A DNA stretch of 5,165 nucleotides from Taibaiella sp. (lineage in GTDB: Bacteria; Bacteroidota; Bacteroidia; Chitinophagales; Chitinophagaceae), in assembly GCA_019454705.1 (NCBI GenBank), contig JACFNS010000213.1, forward strand, positions 1 through 5,165, written 5' to 3'. Shown one piece after another: positions 3,979 to 5,165 of this stretch; position 1 is the first letter of the stretch; every line of letters starts with the position of its first letter. The position numbers and the translations under genes are program-made. The notes under the pieces are model-generated. The model searched no databases. It saw only the letters and a program-made list of their open reading frames with translations, and was not told the origin of the DNA.

Positions 3979-5165
3979 CTGCTTATACAAAGTATTCACA
4001 GGTTTATTATCCCAGAAGAGTTCAAAATCTTCGAGACCGGCAGCTTCGTAATCATCTTTTACTTGTTGCAAGGTGAGCGTTTTAGCGTTGTGTATGGATA
4101 GCTGTTGCAGCATGGCAGCCAGCCACAGGCCTTGTGGTTTGTCTACTGTTATGCTGTGTACCCCCTGCTTATTAACGAAGCTAAGTGAGGCCTTTTCATA
4201 TTGTTCGCCTTTCTTATTTTTTACAAACAATTCTACCGCTGGCTGCTTGCCTAACCATACCACTTTCGCTGTGGGTTTGGCCATGCCTGGTTCCGCTTCT
4301 TCCAACGCACGGACAATAAAGTCAGGTGGTACTGTTGTTTTAGGGATTTTGAAATCGAACCATTTGTGCAACGGGTAATCGAGTCCTACACCATGCATAT
4401 AGTTGAGCAGGGATTTCTTCAGCCCGAAGCTGAAACTCTCGTGGTCGGTGCCGGTAGGGTCAGTAAATTCTATATCGTTGTTGGCAAATGTGCCGATGAT
4501 ATCGCTGTCTTTCACCACCATATATTTCTCAGGCTCCAGCCCTACGGGGCTGTGAGCGGTCATTGCAAAGCGGTGCCAGTAGGCCGATTGCAATACGCCT
4601 GCGGCAAACATCTGCCGCACCATCTCCAACGAGTCAATAGTTTCCTGCGCCGTTTGGGTGGGGTAGCCATACATCAGGTAAGCATGCACCATAATACCCG
4701 CCTCGGTAAAATGTTTGTTGACACGCGCCACCTGTGCAACCGTAATCCCTTTCTGTATCAGCGTCAGCAAACGGTCTGATGCTACCTCCAGCCCACCTGA
4801 TACAGCTATGCAACCCGATGCTTTGAGCAGCATGCACAAATCTCGGGTGAAGCTTTTTTCAAAGCGGATATTGGTCCACCAGTTGACCACCATGCCCCGG
4901 CGGATGATTTCCAGCGCCAGTTCGCGCATCAGTGCAGGCGGTGCCGCTTCATCTACAAAGTGGAACCCCGTTTGCCCTGTTTGTGCAATAATCTCCTCCA
5001 TCCTGTCGCAGAGTACCTGTGCGGATATGGGTTCGTAGTTTTTGATATAAGGAAGCGATACATCGCAGAAGGTACATTTGCCCCAATAGCAACCATGCGC
5101 CATAGTCAGCTTGTTCCACCGCCCGTCACTCCACAGGCTGTGCATAGGGTTGGTTACTTCAATAG
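3961..5165 (-). CDS. Radical SAM protein, possibly B12-binding type (5' end outside window)
   Basis: The frame is open to the right edge (codons IEVTNP precede the Met at 5145), so this is the C-terminal part of a longer protein. Counting from that Met, the iron-sulfur motif is C19-YWGK-C24-TF-C27, spacing CX4CX2C instead of the common CX3CX2C. Typical radical SAM barrel features follow: FVDEAAPP (63-70) in the GxDE-like strand position, WWTNIRFEK (89-97), SGGLEVASDRLL (116-127) as the GxE motif binding SAM, and HAYLMYGYPTQT (154-165) on a late strand. The style resembles COG1032 proteins, many of which carry an N-terminal cobalamin-binding domain; that part would lie outside the window. After the barrel, residues 290-394 form a separate domain with strand-rich and helical parts. 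The enzyme presumably cleaves SAM to a 5'-deoxyadenosyl radical; its substrate is unknown. The gene converges on the lipoprotein gene. Confidence 0.88.
   Translation of the reverse strand, partial: IEVTNPMHSLWSDGRWNKLTMAHGCYWGKCTFCDVSLPYIKNYEPISAQVLCDRMEEIIAQTGQTGFHFVDEAAPPALMRELALEIIRRGMVVNWWTNIRFEKSFTRDLCMLLKASGCIAVSGGLEVASDRLLTLIQKGITVAQVARVNKHFTEAGIMVHAYLMYGYPTQTAQETIDSLEMVRQMFAAGVLQSAYWHRFAMTAHSPVGLEPEKYMVVKDSDIIGTFANNDIEFTDPTGTDHESFSFGLKKSLLNYMHGVGLDYPLHKWFDFKIPKTTVPPDFIVRALEEAEPGMAKPTAKVVWLGKQPAVELFVKNKKGEQYEKASLSFVNKQGVHSITVDKPQGLWLAAMLQQLSIHNAKTLTLQQVKDDYEAAGLEDFELFWDNKPVNTLYKQGLLVL

Noticed and set aside
4073..5038. Plus-strand open frames and a second minus-strand frame within the radical SAM gene
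   Set aside because: They overlap a conserved enzyme frame with intact motifs and show no independent start signals or domains.

Overview
The window looks like a chromosomal segment from a member of the Bacteroidota, most likely Chitinophagaceae or a close relative. The evidence is moderate GC content, promoter-like TAnnTTTG boxes, weak or absent Shine-Dalgarno sequences, a secreted protein that ends in Phe with cleavage before Gln, and a Bacteroidota-style cystathionine beta-synthase. This assignment is inferred from sequence style. No marker gene proves it.

Left part (1-1873, all minus strand): a tightly packed three-gene operon read from right to left. First comes a PLP-dependent cystathionine beta-synthase with a CBS-domain pair. 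Its stop codon directly abuts the start of a small four-helix membrane protein (TAAATG). That protein's stop overlaps the start of a BtuF/TroA-like helical-backbone metal receptor by one base (TGATG), and the receptor gene runs off the left edge. The spacing implies translational coupling of sulfur amino-acid metabolism with a binding-protein-like product, but the functional link is unknown.

Middle (1874-2371): a 498-bp region between divergent genes with no convincing protein gene. It holds a candidate promoter for the synthase operon, a 16-bp tandem repeat, two further short tandem repeats built around GTTAAC, and a promoter for the rightward gene. It also holds a minus-strand -7 box followed about 75-100 bases later by a strong intrinsic terminator, which together would make a short RNA of about 90 nt. 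This is the most interesting unexplained structure here.

Right part (2372-5165): four genes in two convergent pairs. A secreted beta-barrel-like protein (+) faces an 87-residue orphan (-). A small lipoprotein (+) faces a radical SAM enzyme (-). The radical SAM enzyme has an uncommon CX4CX2C cluster motif and is cut by the right edge, so its N-terminus, where a B12-binding domain might sit, is not visible. A 7-bp perfect hairpin straddles the convergent lipoprotein/radical SAM junction. No tRNA, rRNA, CRISPR array, insertion sequence or clear defence system was seen.
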